From the NCBI GenBank assembly GCA_963678555.2, contig CAXXJA010000002.1, positions 248,001 through 312,000 on the forward strand: DNA of 64,000 nt, read 5' to 3'. This document shows, piece after piece, positions 28,176-37,424 of this stretch. The position numbers and the translations under genes are program-made. The notes under the pieces are model-generated. The model saw only the letters and a program-made list of their open reading frames with translations. It did no database searches and had not been told where the DNA came from. Numbering within the stretch: position 1 is the first letter of the stretch; each line of letters starts with the position of its first letter. The DNA comes from SABI01 sp963678555 (GTDB lineage: Bacteria > Spirochaetota > Spirochaetia > Sphaerochaetales > Sphaerochaetaceae).

Positions 28176-28841
28176 ATGAATACAGTTTATTTGCTTGATG
28201 ATCATGAGATGATTCTTCCTGGAATCTGTCTTGTTGTTGAGTCTCTGGAGGGGTTCACTGTCTGCGGGCAGGCTACTGACGGATTGACCGCGGTGAAGGA
28301 GATGATCGAACTTGAACCGGATATCTGCGTTGCGGATCTGTCTGTCCCGATGTTGAACGGATTCGGAGTCACACGGAAACTGAAAGAGGCCAAGATGAAG
28401 ACCAAGGTGATTCTTCTTACCTCGTTCTCAGATCACACAAGCATCGAGGAGGCTCTGAAACAGGACGTAGCAGGCTACATTCTCAAGGAAGATAATTCCT
28501 CCGAGCTTGAACAGGCGCTGAAGAATGTCTCGAAGGGGTATCGTTATTTCACCCCGAAGATCATGACTCAGATGATGGACGGAATGCTGATGAACCGGAA
28601 AGGTGAAAAACCCTCCGAGTACAGGACCCGTCTGGGCTCCCTCACCGGTAGAGAATGCGATGTGCTGTCGCTTGTCATGAATGGACTTTCCGGAAAGGAG
28701 ATCTGTACACAGCTGAACATCTCCGAATCAACGATGAAAACCCACAAGATGAACCTCGTCCGCAAAATGAATGTCAGGAATATGAAGGAGCTCGTGGCTG
28801 TGATGCATAGGGAGGAGTTGAGCGCCCACCATGTCCCATAA
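28176..28841 (+). CDS. NarL/FixJ-type response regulator
   Basis: 221 residues. Receiver domain with acceptor Asp54 (V-A-D-L-S-V-P), Thr and Lys switch residues in the following strands (I-L-L-T-S-F, I-L-K-E), then a LuxR-type helix-turn-helix (about 150-210: L-T-G-R-E-C-D-V-L-S-L-V and I-S-E-S-T-M-K-T-H-K). It overlaps the downstream kinase gene by 11 bases, so the two form one operon. Predicted to bind the TCATACTTT repeats upstream of its own operon and of the lipoprotein gene. Confidence 0.93.
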   Translation: MNTVYLLDDHEMILPGICLVVESLEGFTVCGQATDGLTAVKEMIELEPDICVADLSVPMLNGFGVTRKLKEAKMKTKVILLTSFSDHTSIEEALKQDVAGYILKEDNSSELEQALKNVSKGYRYFTPKIMTQMMDGMLMNRKGEKPSEYRTRLGSLTGRECDVLSLVMNGLSGKEICTQLNISESTMKTHKMNLVRKMNVRNMKELVAVMHREELSAHHVP

Positions 28842-30834
28842 AGTACGTACGATTCTCTTCACTCTTCTCATGCTGTTCATCGCTCTTCTGTTCGTCATGC
28901 TCCTGTCCGTAATGGCACGGTCCGATGCGCCTTCACTCGACATCTCACAGCAGGGCCTGCTGGACTATCGTACATGGGATGGTGACAGTATTCTGAGTGT
29001 TGACGGTAACTGGCTGTTTTTCTGGAACACCCTGTTCACCGCTCCGTCGGAAAGACCGGAGGGGATAGAGCCGTTCAGTACTCATTCTCTCGGGGGGTGG
29101 CACCGGGCCGTCAAGGATCAGGCAGCTATCCCCGCAACAGGGTTCGGTACCTATCACGTTCGCATTCTGCTTCCACCGGAGACAGGCACACGTGCTGTCC
29201 TTCGCATGACCGGCTTTCATTCTCCGTCAAACATCTATGTGAACGGTGATCGCATATACTCCAACGGTGATGTCGGTACAACAGCCGAGGAGTCCCGGCT
29301 GGGTGAGTACGGGCCTGCAATCAGGGAGATCACCAGTGTTGACGGGGTATATGACATCGTGGTACAGGTAGCGAACTTCTCTCTGCCGTCGGTCAATGCA
29401 TTTCCCCCGATCGCACTGACTTCCCTTGATAGGGCATTGGAACGTGAGTTCACATCCACGCTCCTTGAAACGATGGTCCTGACGTTTCTGCTCACTGGGA
29501 TGATCTATCACCTGCTTGTCGGAGCAGCAGATGCAAACAATCGGAAGTTCCTCCTCTTCGGGCTCTTCAATCTGGGGCCCATGCTGTTCCTCCTGGTGAA
29601 CAGCAATATGATCCTTGCCCGCGTGGGCGTTCCCTGGGAGGTGATGATGGATATCCATTTCACCTCGCGCATCTTCAGTATCTATATGTTTCTGCTGTAT
29701 ACCGCGGAATTCTATTCGATCAAATTCATTCCACGGGGAAGGCACCTCCTTCATATCCTGTTCACCGGGTTCATGGCAGTGCTTATCCTGACACCGCATT
29801 CGATACAGATGAGACTGTATTACCCATCGCTTCTGCTCATTCTGGGTGCGGCGTTCTTTTCTCTGGCTGCCTCCGTGAACAGAATGCTCAAAGGAGATCG
29901 CCTGGCTATCCCTTTCACGATATCGGCTCTGTTTTTCATCATTGCCTCTCTGTATGATGTGTTCGGACCGCGGCCCCCCTGGGCCTTTTTCTGTTGCAGC
30001 TATACCGTCATAGGTGCTCTCCTGTTCGGCGTTATTCAGACCGGTCTGCTCGTGAGCGTGGTACGGATGCACATGCATCAGGTGGAAGACCTCGTGATTC
30101 AGAGAACAGAGGAGATCGAGAAGATGCTCTGGGCTCAGGAGAAACATGCACGTATGGGAGAGATAATGAACTTCGTGGCTCATCAGTGGCAGCAGTACCT
30201 GTACACCATCAGTCTGTACGTCGAGGGAATCGGGAAACCCGGTGATAGCACAACAACCGAGGAGAAGGTCAGCCAATACCTGCCTGTCATCAAGAAATCG
30301 ATTGCGAGCATGTTCACGACACTCAAGAATTTCCGGGAGTTCCTCTCTCCGAAGACCTCACGGGAGCATTTCTCGATCTCGGATCAGTGCGACAAGGTAT
30401 TGAACATGCTTAGTGATCTCTTCTCTGCGCGCGGAATTCGCGTCATGTTCGACTCCCAGGGTGACACCATGGTGTATGGGAACACGAATGAGTTCGAGCA
30501 GGTGCTGATAAACCTGATCGGCAACGCGACGAATATTCTCGAGGAACGCAGTATTGAATCTCCCCGGATTGCAATCAGCGTTGATGGGAGATCTGAGAAC
30601 ATCACCCTGCGGATTGAAGACAACGGGGGAGGAGTCTCCCGACAACTGCGTCCTACCCTCTTTCAGTCCTACAAAACTGATAGACCGGAGGGATCGGGTC
30701 TTGGTCTCTACATGTCCAACAGGATCGTTTCTGAACGGTTCAGGGGGACCCTGAGCTATGAAGACGGTCAGGAAGGAGCCTGTTTCTTCCTCGAGCTCCC
30801 GCGTGGTCAGCGTCCTGAGAAGACGGGAACCTGA
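28831..30834 (+). CDS. 7TMR-DISM sensor histidine kinase
   Basis: 667 residues. A membrane anchor (about 5-30), a periplasmic beta-rich DISM-type sensor (35-205, with G-G-W-H-R-A-V and R-M-T-G-F-H-S-P-S-N-I-Y-V-N-G-D), seven membrane helices (about 208-410), then a kinase core. The H-box is the A-H-Q-W-Q-Q variant with His451; the ATPase has N-L-I-G-N-A-T-N, D-N-G-G-G-V and G-S-G-L-G-L-Y-M. DISM domains are thought to bind carbohydrates or similar ligands outside the cell. It starts inside the response regulator gene (11-base overlap), its cognate partner. Confidence 0.92.
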   Translation: MSHKVRTILFTLLMLFIALLFVMLLSVMARSDAPSLDISQQGLLDYRTWDGDSILSVDGNWLFFWNTLFTAPSERPEGIEPFSTHSLGGWHRAVKDQAAIPATGFGTYHVRILLPPETGTRAVLRMTGFHSPSNIYVNGDRIYSNGDVGTTAEESRLGEYGPAIREITSVDGVYDIVVQVANFSLPSVNAFPPIALTSLDRALEREFTSTLLETMVLTFLLTGMIYHLLVGAADANNRKFLLFGLFNLGPMLFLLVNSNMILARVGVPWEVMMDIHFTSRIFSIYMFLLYTAEFYSIKFIPRGRHLLHILFTGFMAVLILTPHSIQMRLYYPSLLLILGAAFFSLAASVNRMLKGDRLAIPFTISALFFIIASLYDVFGPRPPWAFFCCSYTVIGALLFGVIQTGLLVSVVRMHMHQVEDLVIQRTEEIEKMLWAQEKHARMGEIMNFVAHQWQQYLYTISLYVEGIGKPGDSTTTEEKVSQYLPVIKKSIASMFTTLKNFREFLSPKTSREHFSISDQCDKVLNMLSDLFSARGIRVMFDSQGDTMVYGNTNEFEQVLINLIGNATNILEERSIESPRIAISVDGRSENITLRIEDNGGGVSRQLRPTLFQSYKTDRPEGSGLGLYMSNRIVSERFRGTLSYEDGQEGACFFLELPRGQRPEKTGT

Positions 30835-30910
30835 GGGCCGCACCGTATCCTGGAGCTCTTCACTCCCGGGGCGTGCTCCATCCCCGGATCGCAGACAGTA
30901 GTACGTTATC

Positions 30911-30984
30911 TCATACTTTCCGTCACCTTTCTCATACTTTTCTCCCTGGTATTTCATATCTGATTCCCCGCTATTTCATACTTT
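30911..30984 (+). repeat. Four phased TCATACTTT-type repeats before the lipoprotein gene
   Basis: TCATACTTT at 30911, 30932 and 30976, and a degenerate TCATATCTG at 30954. Spacings are 21, 22 and 22 bp, so all four face the same side of the helix. The array ends about 110 bases before the lipoprotein start. It matches the pair before the response regulator gene and marks a regulated promoter. Confidence 0.75.
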
Positions 30985-31094
30985 TGTGCAATTGGAGTTC
31001 CGTCCTAAAACACTCATGCTGTGTACAGTGTCTTAACAGACCCATACAAGGAAAGTGCCGGCAGGAACCGGCAATCAACAACGTGGAGGAACAT

Positions 31095-32759
31095 ATGGGA
31101 AAGAGTATCAGACAATGGGTAAGCGTATCAGTCCTGCTCCTGCTGGCTGCAGGTGCAGGAATAATGTTCGTAGGGTGCGATCTTGGGCAGGACCTGCCCG
31201 GATATACCGTCCAGTTTGACGTGGACGGAGGGTCTGCAGTTCAATCTCAGACCGTTACGTCAGTCCTCAGCGAGCCGGTGACCACCAAGACCGGGTATTC
31301 GGTCGAGGGGTGGTATCAGGACAGCAGTTTCACAACTCAGTGGGACTTTACCGTGGATACGGTAAGCTCCGATATGACACTCTACGTCCGATGGGTTGCC
31401 GATGAGTTTACGGTATCCTTTGACAGTAACGGCGGCACCAGTGTAGGCTCGGTCCAGGTTTCGTATGGACAGACCGTGAGTGAACCCACTGACCCGACCA
31501 AAGATGGATACCTTCTTGACGGCTGGTTCGAAGATTCCGAGCTGACTGACAGCTGGGATTTCTCGAGTGATACGGTGAGTGAATCAATTACACTCTATGC
31601 GAAATGGAGTGAAAAAATCTACACCATTTTATCTCCTAGCCCAGGATCTCCTTCCTCCAGCAATAACTATGGCTATGCTGTAGATATAGACAGCACTTAT
31701 GCAGTGGTGGGAGCCTACGGAGATGATGACACGCAATCCAATCTCGGCAGTGTATACACCTACACGTATGGGGATCTGTCAGGGACCTATGGATCAGAAC
31801 AGAAACTGACTCCCAGTGACGGAAAAATGGGTGACAATTTCGGCTATCATGTCGCAACCGATCAGGATCGGCTTCTGGTTTCCTCGCCTACGGCTGACAA
31901 GGTCTATTTCTACAACTGGGTAAACGAGGAATGGACAGATGAGCAGATTATAGAACCGAGCGATCAGGATGCAGATACAGACAAGTTCGGATATGTGGTT
32001 GCCCTAGACGGTGACTCTGCTGTCGTGGGAGCACCGTACTGGGATGCTTCACTATACGATGTCGGTGCGGTCTACTTCTACACCTACGACGATAACAGCG
32101 ATACCTGGGGAAGTGAGCAGAAAGTGGAAGACCCTGCTTCAGCCTACAACGATGGGTTCGGAAGGTGGGTATCATTATATGGCGATACCGCAGTAATCGG
32201 CAGTTATGCAGGTACCGTGTATATATACACGAAGGACAGCACTTTAGGGGCTTGGAACCTGAAGCAGCAGATCGATAAGCCGACAGATGCAGGGAGTTAC
32301 TTCGGTCTGCAGGTTGCCATAGATGGAACTACCCTTGCGATCGGAGCTCAGGGTTATACCGGTGGCGGAGCCGTGTATGTCTACACCTACAATGAAGGTC
32401 AGGATGAATGGCTATTTGATGAATTGGTGACCGCCTCTGACAGAACAGACTCTGACTCATTCGGGTCAGCAGTTGCCATTCACGGTAATAGGATGATTAT
32501 AGGAGCGAACGGGGAGAAGGTTGCAGATGCTAGCGGATCATTGAGAAATTCAGGGGCTGTGTATCTGTATGAATACGATCCGGTATCCGAAGAATGGGGA
32601 TATGAAAAGAAACAGGTTCCGGAAACACCTGTGAGCCTTGGTGGTATGGGGAACAGAGACGTTGCCATAACGGATGATTTTGCCATTGCAGGGTATCCGC
32701 TGATCTATGACGGGGTTACAGGAGGATCTGCCTATCTGTTTGATCTCAGGAAAAAGTAA
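31095..32759 (+). CDS. Surface lipoprotein with two InlB B-repeats and an FG-GAP-like propeller
   Basis: 554 residues from ATG 31095 (GGAGGA upstream). Signal peptide of about 26 residues ends in I-M-F-V-G-C, a lipobox, so the protein is lipidated at Cys28 or close by. Two Listeria-Bacteroides repeats follow (about 35-100 and 101-170: V-Q-F-D-V-D-G-G and V-S-F-D-S-N-G-G, each ending Y-V-R-W or Y-A-K-W). Residues about 175-554 hold about seven repeats with F-G-Y-A-V, A-V-V-G-A and G-A-V-Y-x-Y, a beta-propeller of the FG-GAP/integrin-alpha kind. Likely an exposed adhesion or ligand-binding protein, under control of the adjacent two-component system. Confidence 0.85.
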   Translation: MGKSIRQWVSVSVLLLLAAGAGIMFVGCDLGQDLPGYTVQFDVDGGSAVQSQTVTSVLSEPVTTKTGYSVEGWYQDSSFTTQWDFTVDTVSSDMTLYVRWVADEFTVSFDSNGGTSVGSVQVSYGQTVSEPTDPTKDGYLLDGWFEDSELTDSWDFSSDTVSESITLYAKWSEKIYTILSPSPGSPSSSNNYGYAVDIDSTYAVVGAYGDDDTQSNLGSVYTYTYGDLSGTYGSEQKLTPSDGKMGDNFGYHVATDQDRLLVSSPTADKVYFYNWVNEEWTDEQIIEPSDQDADTDKFGYVVALDGDSAVVGAPYWDASLYDVGAVYFYTYDDNSDTWGSEQKVEDPASAYNDGFGRWVSLYGDTAVIGSYAGTVYIYTKDSTLGAWNLKQQIDKPTDAGSYFGLQVAIDGTTLAIGAQGYTGGGAVYVYTYNEGQDEWLFDELVTASDRTDSDSFGSAVAIHGNRMIIGANGEKVADASGSLRNSGAVYLYEYDPVSEEWGYEKKQVPETPVSLGGMGNRDVAITDDFAIAGYPLIYDGVTGGSAYLFDLRKK

Positions 32760-32795
32760 TCCTTACCCGTTATTCTGTACATCGATTCTGAGGAG

Positions 32796-32815
32796 CCACC
32801 GGAACCTTCCGGTGG
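32796..32815 (+). terminator. Hairpin terminator after the lipoprotein gene
   Basis: CCACCGGAA-CC-TTCCGGTGG, a perfect 9-bp stem with a 2-nt centre, 36 bases after the stop codon. The trailing sequence (TTCCGCTTTG) is only moderately T-rich, so termination efficiency is uncertain. Confidence 0.6.
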
Positions 32816-33019
32816 TTCCGCTTTGTCGTGTCATCAGCTGGCTTTGGAGCTACCGGAGGAGGTTCTTCATATCAGGTTCAACCACACTCATGGCAGTAGA
32901 GTATCCAGAAGCACAAGAAGGTCTCCTGTCCTTCCTGCCGACACCTCGTTCAAGGGCCTGTTCTCTCAAGGCATGAGTTAGTTGCTGTGCAGTGAACTCA
33001 CCCGTCACCTGTGACCTGG

Positions 33020-33667
33020 TCAGCGTTGATCCTTCAGCGTGATATGCAGCAATGTCAGGTCACCGTTCTTCAACAGCTGACCGAGCAGGGTGTGTATCAG
33101 AATGATCACACCGAAGATCTCACAGCTCTCTTCCACGATAGTGGCAAGACCATAGCCGATATGTGCGTAGCCGTAGGCGAAGTGGATACTGGAGTCGACC
33201 ATCTCCATTCCGACGGCATCGAAGACATAGATGAATCCGGCTGAGATGAGCCCGATTTTGAATTCCTTTGACTGTGCAAGGAGAAATCTGAGGAAATAGA
33301 GACCCACGATGATAACGAACGGGATTGCGGCAATGACCCAGGCGAAGTGAAAGATCCCCGACTCCGGGGCGAGGAACGCAAGCGGTTCCGTGAACAGTTC
33401 ATGTATACTGGCATACTCATCAATCGCCATGAACACGAAGATGCCGCTCAGTAGGGCAACGTGCCGGGCGAACCGGTCGGAGGCTGCAGCAAGCTGCCGG
33501 CTCAGCAGGGAGAAGAGCCCCCCTGCACTGAGCAGGAGCAGGAACGAGAAGAGGGTGGGGATGTTCGACTCACGGTCCATGTTGAACATCGGGACCAACC
33601 CCATCAGGTTTCCCCTGTCAAACACCGATATAGAGATCACTGTCAGAAGACTCAGGAAGATGAGCAC
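33020..33667 (-). CDS. Hypothetical integral membrane protein
   Basis: 215 residues from a GTG at 33665-33667 (AGGA 8 nt upstream; no in-frame ATG upstream before a stop). About six hydrophobic segments are visible (near residues 1-18, 38-56, 70-84, 103-126, 137-158, 180-200). A conserved-looking stretch M-A-I-D-E-Y-A-S-I-H-E-L follows the third helix, with acidic and histidine residues at the membrane face. I do not recognise the family. It is divergent from metK. Confidence 0.6.
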   Translation of the reverse strand: MLIFLSLLTVISISVFDRGNLMGLVPMFNMDRESNIPTLFSFLLLLSAGGLFSLLSRQLAAASDRFARHVALLSGIFVFMAIDEYASIHELFTEPLAFLAPESGIFHFAWVIAAIPFVIIVGLYFLRFLLAQSKEFKIGLISAGFIYVFDAVGMEMVDSSIHFAYGYAHIGYGLATIVEESCEIFGVIILIHTLLGQLLKNGDLTLLHITLKDQR

Positions 33668-33769
33668 GAACGTGATCCTGATAAGGGTCCGTATCAGCTG
33701 TTTTCTCTGTATCTGATGGATATGAAATCAGTGTGCCGAAGAATGATCCACTACGATGCCAGGTGTGCA

Positions 33770-33798
33770 TTGCAACGTGAGGCCTTGTGTTGTACAAT
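33770..33798 (+). promoter_or_regulatory. Sigma-70 promoter upstream of the small ORF and metK
   Basis: TTGCAA (33770-33775), 17-nt spacer, TACAAT (33793-33798). Transcription would start near 33805, about 70 bases before a small ORF and about 330 before metK. No riboswitch-like fold was recognised in this leader. Confidence 0.65.
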
Positions 33799-33873
33799 AC
33801 ATCAAGACGTTGATTTATGGGGCATCCCCTGATTGCAGGCGTCTATAAAGAACATGCTAAAACGGAGGATTCG

Positions 33874-34035
33874 ATGATCGACGTGTCCCATACATCTGCA
33901 GAATCTCCATCACGGTTTCCCCTGTTGTTCGCATGGGTGCAATCAGGGTATGAATTGCCTGAGAAAGAACGTCCAGGGGAGAAGACAGCTTTTGAACGTA
34001 CAATGAAGAAGGAAGAGACGGAAGTCTCCCTGTAA
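33874..34035 (+). CDS. Possible 53-residue small protein in the metK leader
   Basis: ATG 33874 has GGAGG 5 nt upstream and follows a good promoter. The peptide is polar and charged with no domain, ending K-K-E-E-T-E-V-S-L. It could be a real small protein, a leader peptide for metK, or chance. The good ribosome site is the only strong argument. Confidence 0.35.
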   Translation: MIDVSHTSAESPSRFPLLFAWVQSGYELPEKERPGEKTAFERTMKKEETEVSL

Positions 34036-34133
34036 AGGGTGCGAAGAGCAAAGGTGTCGTCAGGAAGAAGCCTGATACGGATCAGGAACTGACGGCAGGA
34101 GAAGCAGAAACAAGAGTAAACGGAGAAGACTAT

Positions 34134-35312
34134 ATGAGAAAACAGAGAGAGCAGTATCAGTTCACATCAGAGAGTGTAGGGGAAGGGCATCCGGACAAGG
34201 TCTGCGATATCATCTCGGATGCGGTCCTTGATGAGGCACTCGGGCAGGACCCGGACTCCCGCGTAGCCTGCGAATGTTTCGCCTCCACCGGTATGATCCT
34301 CGTCGGGGGAGAGATCTCCACCCACGGCTATATCGATATCATCAGGACAGCGAAGGAGGTGCTGAAAGATATCGGGTATGACAATCACGAGTACGGGATC
34401 GATCACAACTCATTCTCGGTCCTCTCTGCAATCAAACCGCAGTCGCAGGATATCAGCAGGGCGGTCACCGCTGATACCTCTCTCAGCAAACGACAGGGAG
34501 CAGGTGACCAGGGACTCATGTTCGGTTATGCCTGCAGGGAGACCCCTGAGCTCATGCCTGCCGCTATCCAGTTCTCCCATCAGATCATGAGGAGGGCGGC
34601 AGAGGTGCGCAAGAAGGGGATCCTTGACTTCCTGAGACCTGATGCGAAGTGTCAGGTGACCGTGGAATACCGAAACGGCAGGCCCGATCATATCTCCACT
34701 GTCGTCCTTTCTCATCAGCATCATGACGGTATATCACAGAAGGCGATCGAGGAGGGACTTATCGAGGAGGTTATCAGGAAGAGCGGTATCACCGGGGGCC
34801 TGCTGAATCAGGACACCCGGTACCTGATCAATCCCTCGGGCCGGTTCGTTACCGGAGGCCCGGAGGGGGATGCGGGGCTCACCGGACGGAAGATCATCGT
34901 CGATACCTACGGCGGTGCGGCTCCTCACGGAGGCGGAGCGTTCTCAGGAAAGGATCCTTCCAAGGTTGACAGGTCGGGTGCCTATATGGCCCGCTATGTG
35001 GCAAAGAACCTTGTCGCCGCCGGTATCGCAGACAGGTGTCAGGTTCAGGTGGCCTATGCGATCGGAGTCGCGGAACCGGTTTCTCTGTTCATCGAAACCT
35101 TCGGCACCTCCACGGTTGCCGAGCCTGTTCTGGAGAGCCTGGTCCGTGAACTCTTCGACCTGACACCCGAGGGTATCATCAGGAATCTGGACCTGAAGAG
35201 GCCGATATACCGTAATACCGCCGTGTACGGGCACTTCGGAAGGGATGAGTTTCCCTGGGAGAGGACCGATATGGCAAGTATCGTGAAGGACAGATGCTCT
35301 GCACTGAGCTGA
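34134..35312 (+). CDS. metK: S-adenosylmethionine synthetase
   Basis: 392 residues, the usual MetK length. Signature segments: F-T-S-E-S-V-G-E-G-H-P-D-K near the start (ATP and metal binding), G-A-G-D-Q-G-L-M-F-G-Y, D-T-Y-G-G-A-A-P-H-G-G-G-A-F-S-G-K-D-P-S-K-V-D-R-S (phosphate-binding loop), and the C-terminal G-H-F-G-R. It makes S-adenosylmethionine from methionine and ATP. CGGAGAAG precedes the ATG. Confidence 0.97.
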   Translation: MRKQREQYQFTSESVGEGHPDKVCDIISDAVLDEALGQDPDSRVACECFASTGMILVGGEISTHGYIDIIRTAKEVLKDIGYDNHEYGIDHNSFSVLSAIKPQSQDISRAVTADTSLSKRQGAGDQGLMFGYACRETPELMPAAIQFSHQIMRRAAEVRKKGILDFLRPDAKCQVTVEYRNGRPDHISTVVLSHQHHDGISQKAIEEGLIEEVIRKSGITGGLLNQDTRYLINPSGRFVTGGPEGDAGLTGRKIIVDTYGGAAPHGGGAFSGKDPSKVDRSGAYMARYVAKNLVAAGIADRCQVQVAYAIGVAEPVSLFIETFGTSTVAEPVLESLVRELFDLTPEGIIRNLDLKRPIYRNTAVYGHFGRDEFPWERTDMASIVKDRCSALS

Positions 35313-35724
35313 TAAGACATCAGAAAGGGTGAAGAGCCGATGGCTGTTTCCCCTGCTGTGAGATCCTTCTCTGCCTTGGAAGAGAACCCTCCGGTAGGCG
35401 ACAGCCGTTCTCGATTCTTATGGACAAATCAATCAGACCTTCACTCCCATGAGTGAACAGGTGCGTGTTCAGCTTGCTATGGATCATATCATCGTCGCTG
35501 CCATGGCGATGATGAGTTAGGACAACGTTGCAACAATCACTCACACTTCGGGACCCATGAACGGTGAAAGGTCAAGCGGACCGTCCGGGTGACCGGGAGC
35601 GAACGTCTTTCTCGTCCTGTGTATGTGGCGGAAAAGGACCGAATACAGTCCCCTTTCCTCACCTGTTCCACACCGGTGCTGATCGTGACTTGCGTACGAC
35701 GCAATTATTACCTATCATCGATAT
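35313..35724. other. Intergenic region before pucR with a palindrome
   Basis: About 410 bases without a supported gene. A weak hairpin lies near 35489-35516 (ATCATCG/CGATGAT). A perfect palindrome TTGCGT-ACG-ACGCAA at 35690-35704, 20 bases before the PucR start, looks like an operator. No clear terminator for metK was seen. Confidence 0.5.
35690..35704. promoter_or_regulatory. Palindrome before the PucR gene, possible autoregulatory site
   Basis: TTGCGT and ACGCAA arms flank ACG. The site ends 20 bases before the start codon, a position suited to repression by the regulator itself. Confidence 0.5.
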
Positions 35725-37296
35725 ATGAAAATAACGATAGAGAATGCACTCACCTTCGGAGGTCTGACCGAAGGGAAGCTCGTAGCCGGATTCAGGGGAA
35801 TCCACAATATCATAGAATCGGTAACCGTCCTTGAAGTGGCTGATCCGTATTCCAAAGCCTGGAACCTGCCGAATCAGCTGCATGTGACTGCTCTCTATGC
35901 AATTCGTGATGACCTCGAGACGCAACTCGCTGTTATCAGGAGCCTGAAAGAAGCCGGCTGTTCCGGGATAGTGCTCTGCCACCTCGGTCATTTTATTGAG
36001 AATATAGCCAGTGAAGTGATTGATGTGTGCAATGACCTGGCATTTCCTCTGATCGTAGTCCCGAAGACTGTTACCTACATAGAGATTATCGTTCCTATAG
36101 TGAACAGGATCCTGGAGATAAGCAACGAAAAGAACCAGTTGGCATTGGAAATACAGGAAACTCTGCTGCAGAAGGTGATACATGAAGAAGGCTTGGGTTC
36201 CATCTGCCAATATCTCGGGGAGAAGTTGAATGCATCGATCATGATCATTGACGTGATGGATAAGATCTTAGCAAGCTACGGGTGTGCACCCGACGAAATC
36301 GAACTGATCTACGGGGAGTTGCACCAGTGCAGAGAACGGATCCTCACAAACACAACCTATACGATCATACAGCCTGAAAAAGCATACTATGTCTATCCGA
36401 TACTGAATGAAGAAGCGAGATATGGGTATCTGGTGTGTGAGATCAACAGTCTGGACCTGGAGTATGTGCTGCTGATGCTGAAACATACCGCAATTGCGTG
36501 TTCACTTCTGGTAACACATCATGAGCGTCGTTCCCGGATGCAACAGATGTATATCAACGATTTCATCAAGAATCTGGTGGATAGTAATGAGAAAGAATGG
36601 GACGAAGTAAAGAGGACAGCATTCAGCCTGCACTGGGATCTCGAACACATCGGCGCTCTGTTGCTGATAGTGACAACAGAGCTTGATCCCTCGAGCCTGC
36701 TCATAGATATCAAACATATACTGCTTCAACAGGATATCAGACAGCAGTGTGGCGTTGTTGGAGAGCACGTCGTCCTCTTCCTTGATGACACTGCCGATAG
36801 AAAAAGGATTGCCGACCTGCTCCTTCAAAGTGTGTTGAAGCATCACCCCAGGCTGAGCCGGGACGATATCGCCGTGAGTGTTAGCAGCCAGATACACGAA
36901 CCGGAGAATATCCCGGAGGTCTATAAGGTGGCTGTTGATACCTTGATCCTTGGCAAGAGGTTCCTGCCACAACAGCAGATCTATGACTGCGACACTCTAG
37001 CGTTTCTCCCCTCCCTGTATGAAAACGCCGAAGCAGAAAATTTCCAGAACATAGCCCGACGAATTCTACAGCCGATTCTCGAATACGATCTTGAGCATAA
37101 CCACGAACTGATGAACACTCTGGATGCACTGCTTTTAAACGATCATGCGATGCAGGGGATAGCTGACAGTCTGCATATACACCGCAATACGCTGCAGTAC
37201 CGCAGGAAAAAGATCATAGAACTTCTGGGAGAGGACCCCTTCGCCGGTTTGCACCGAATCAACTATATCCTTGCCGTTTTCACTATCAAGTTCTGA
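35725..37296 (+). CDS. PucR-family transcriptional regulator
   Basis: 523 residues. N-terminal PucR domain (about 1-125: I-T-I-E-N-A-L ... A-G-F-R-G-I-H-N-I-I-E-S-V-T-V-L-E-V-A-D-P), a middle GAF-like sensing region, and the C-terminal helix-turn-helix (L-D-A-L-L-L-N-D ... L-H-I-H-R-N-T-L-Q-Y-R-R-K-K-I). Family members control purine and amino-acid catabolism. It directly precedes an NCS1 permease and two further genes on the same strand and most likely regulates them. No clear ribosome site precedes the ATG, but the N-terminus aligns with the family start. Confidence 0.9.
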   Translation: MKITIENALTFGGLTEGKLVAGFRGIHNIIESVTVLEVADPYSKAWNLPNQLHVTALYAIRDDLETQLAVIRSLKEAGCSGIVLCHLGHFIENIASEVIDVCNDLAFPLIVVPKTVTYIEIIVPIVNRILEISNEKNQLALEIQETLLQKVIHEEGLGSICQYLGEKLNASIMIIDVMDKILASYGCAPDEIELIYGELHQCRERILTNTTYTIIQPEKAYYVYPILNEEARYGYLVCEINSLDLEYVLLMLKHTAIACSLLVTHHERRSRMQQMYINDFIKNLVDSNEKEWDEVKRTAFSLHWDLEHIGALLLIVTTELDPSSLLIDIKHILLQQDIRQQCGVVGEHVVLFLDDTADRKRIADLLLQSVLKHHPRLSRDDIAVSVSSQIHEPENIPEVYKVAVDTLILGKRFLPQQQIYDCDTLAFLPSLYENAEAENFQNIARRILQPILEYDLEHNHELMNTLDALLLNDHAMQGIADSLHIHRNTLQYRRKKIIELLGEDPFAGLHRINYILAVFTIKF

Positions 37297-37424
37297 TTGA
37301 GTATACCCTCTTTGGTCATTTGCACAATATTTACCCCATGTTTTTTCGGAATCGAATAATGACTCCACCGATGATCATCACCTATAATTCATTATCTTAT
37401 ACAGTTTTGATGGAGGGTTATTCC

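Noticed and set aside
29227..30276. 349-codon minus-strand frame opposite the sensor kinase
   Set aside because: Antisense shadow with no recognisable domain.
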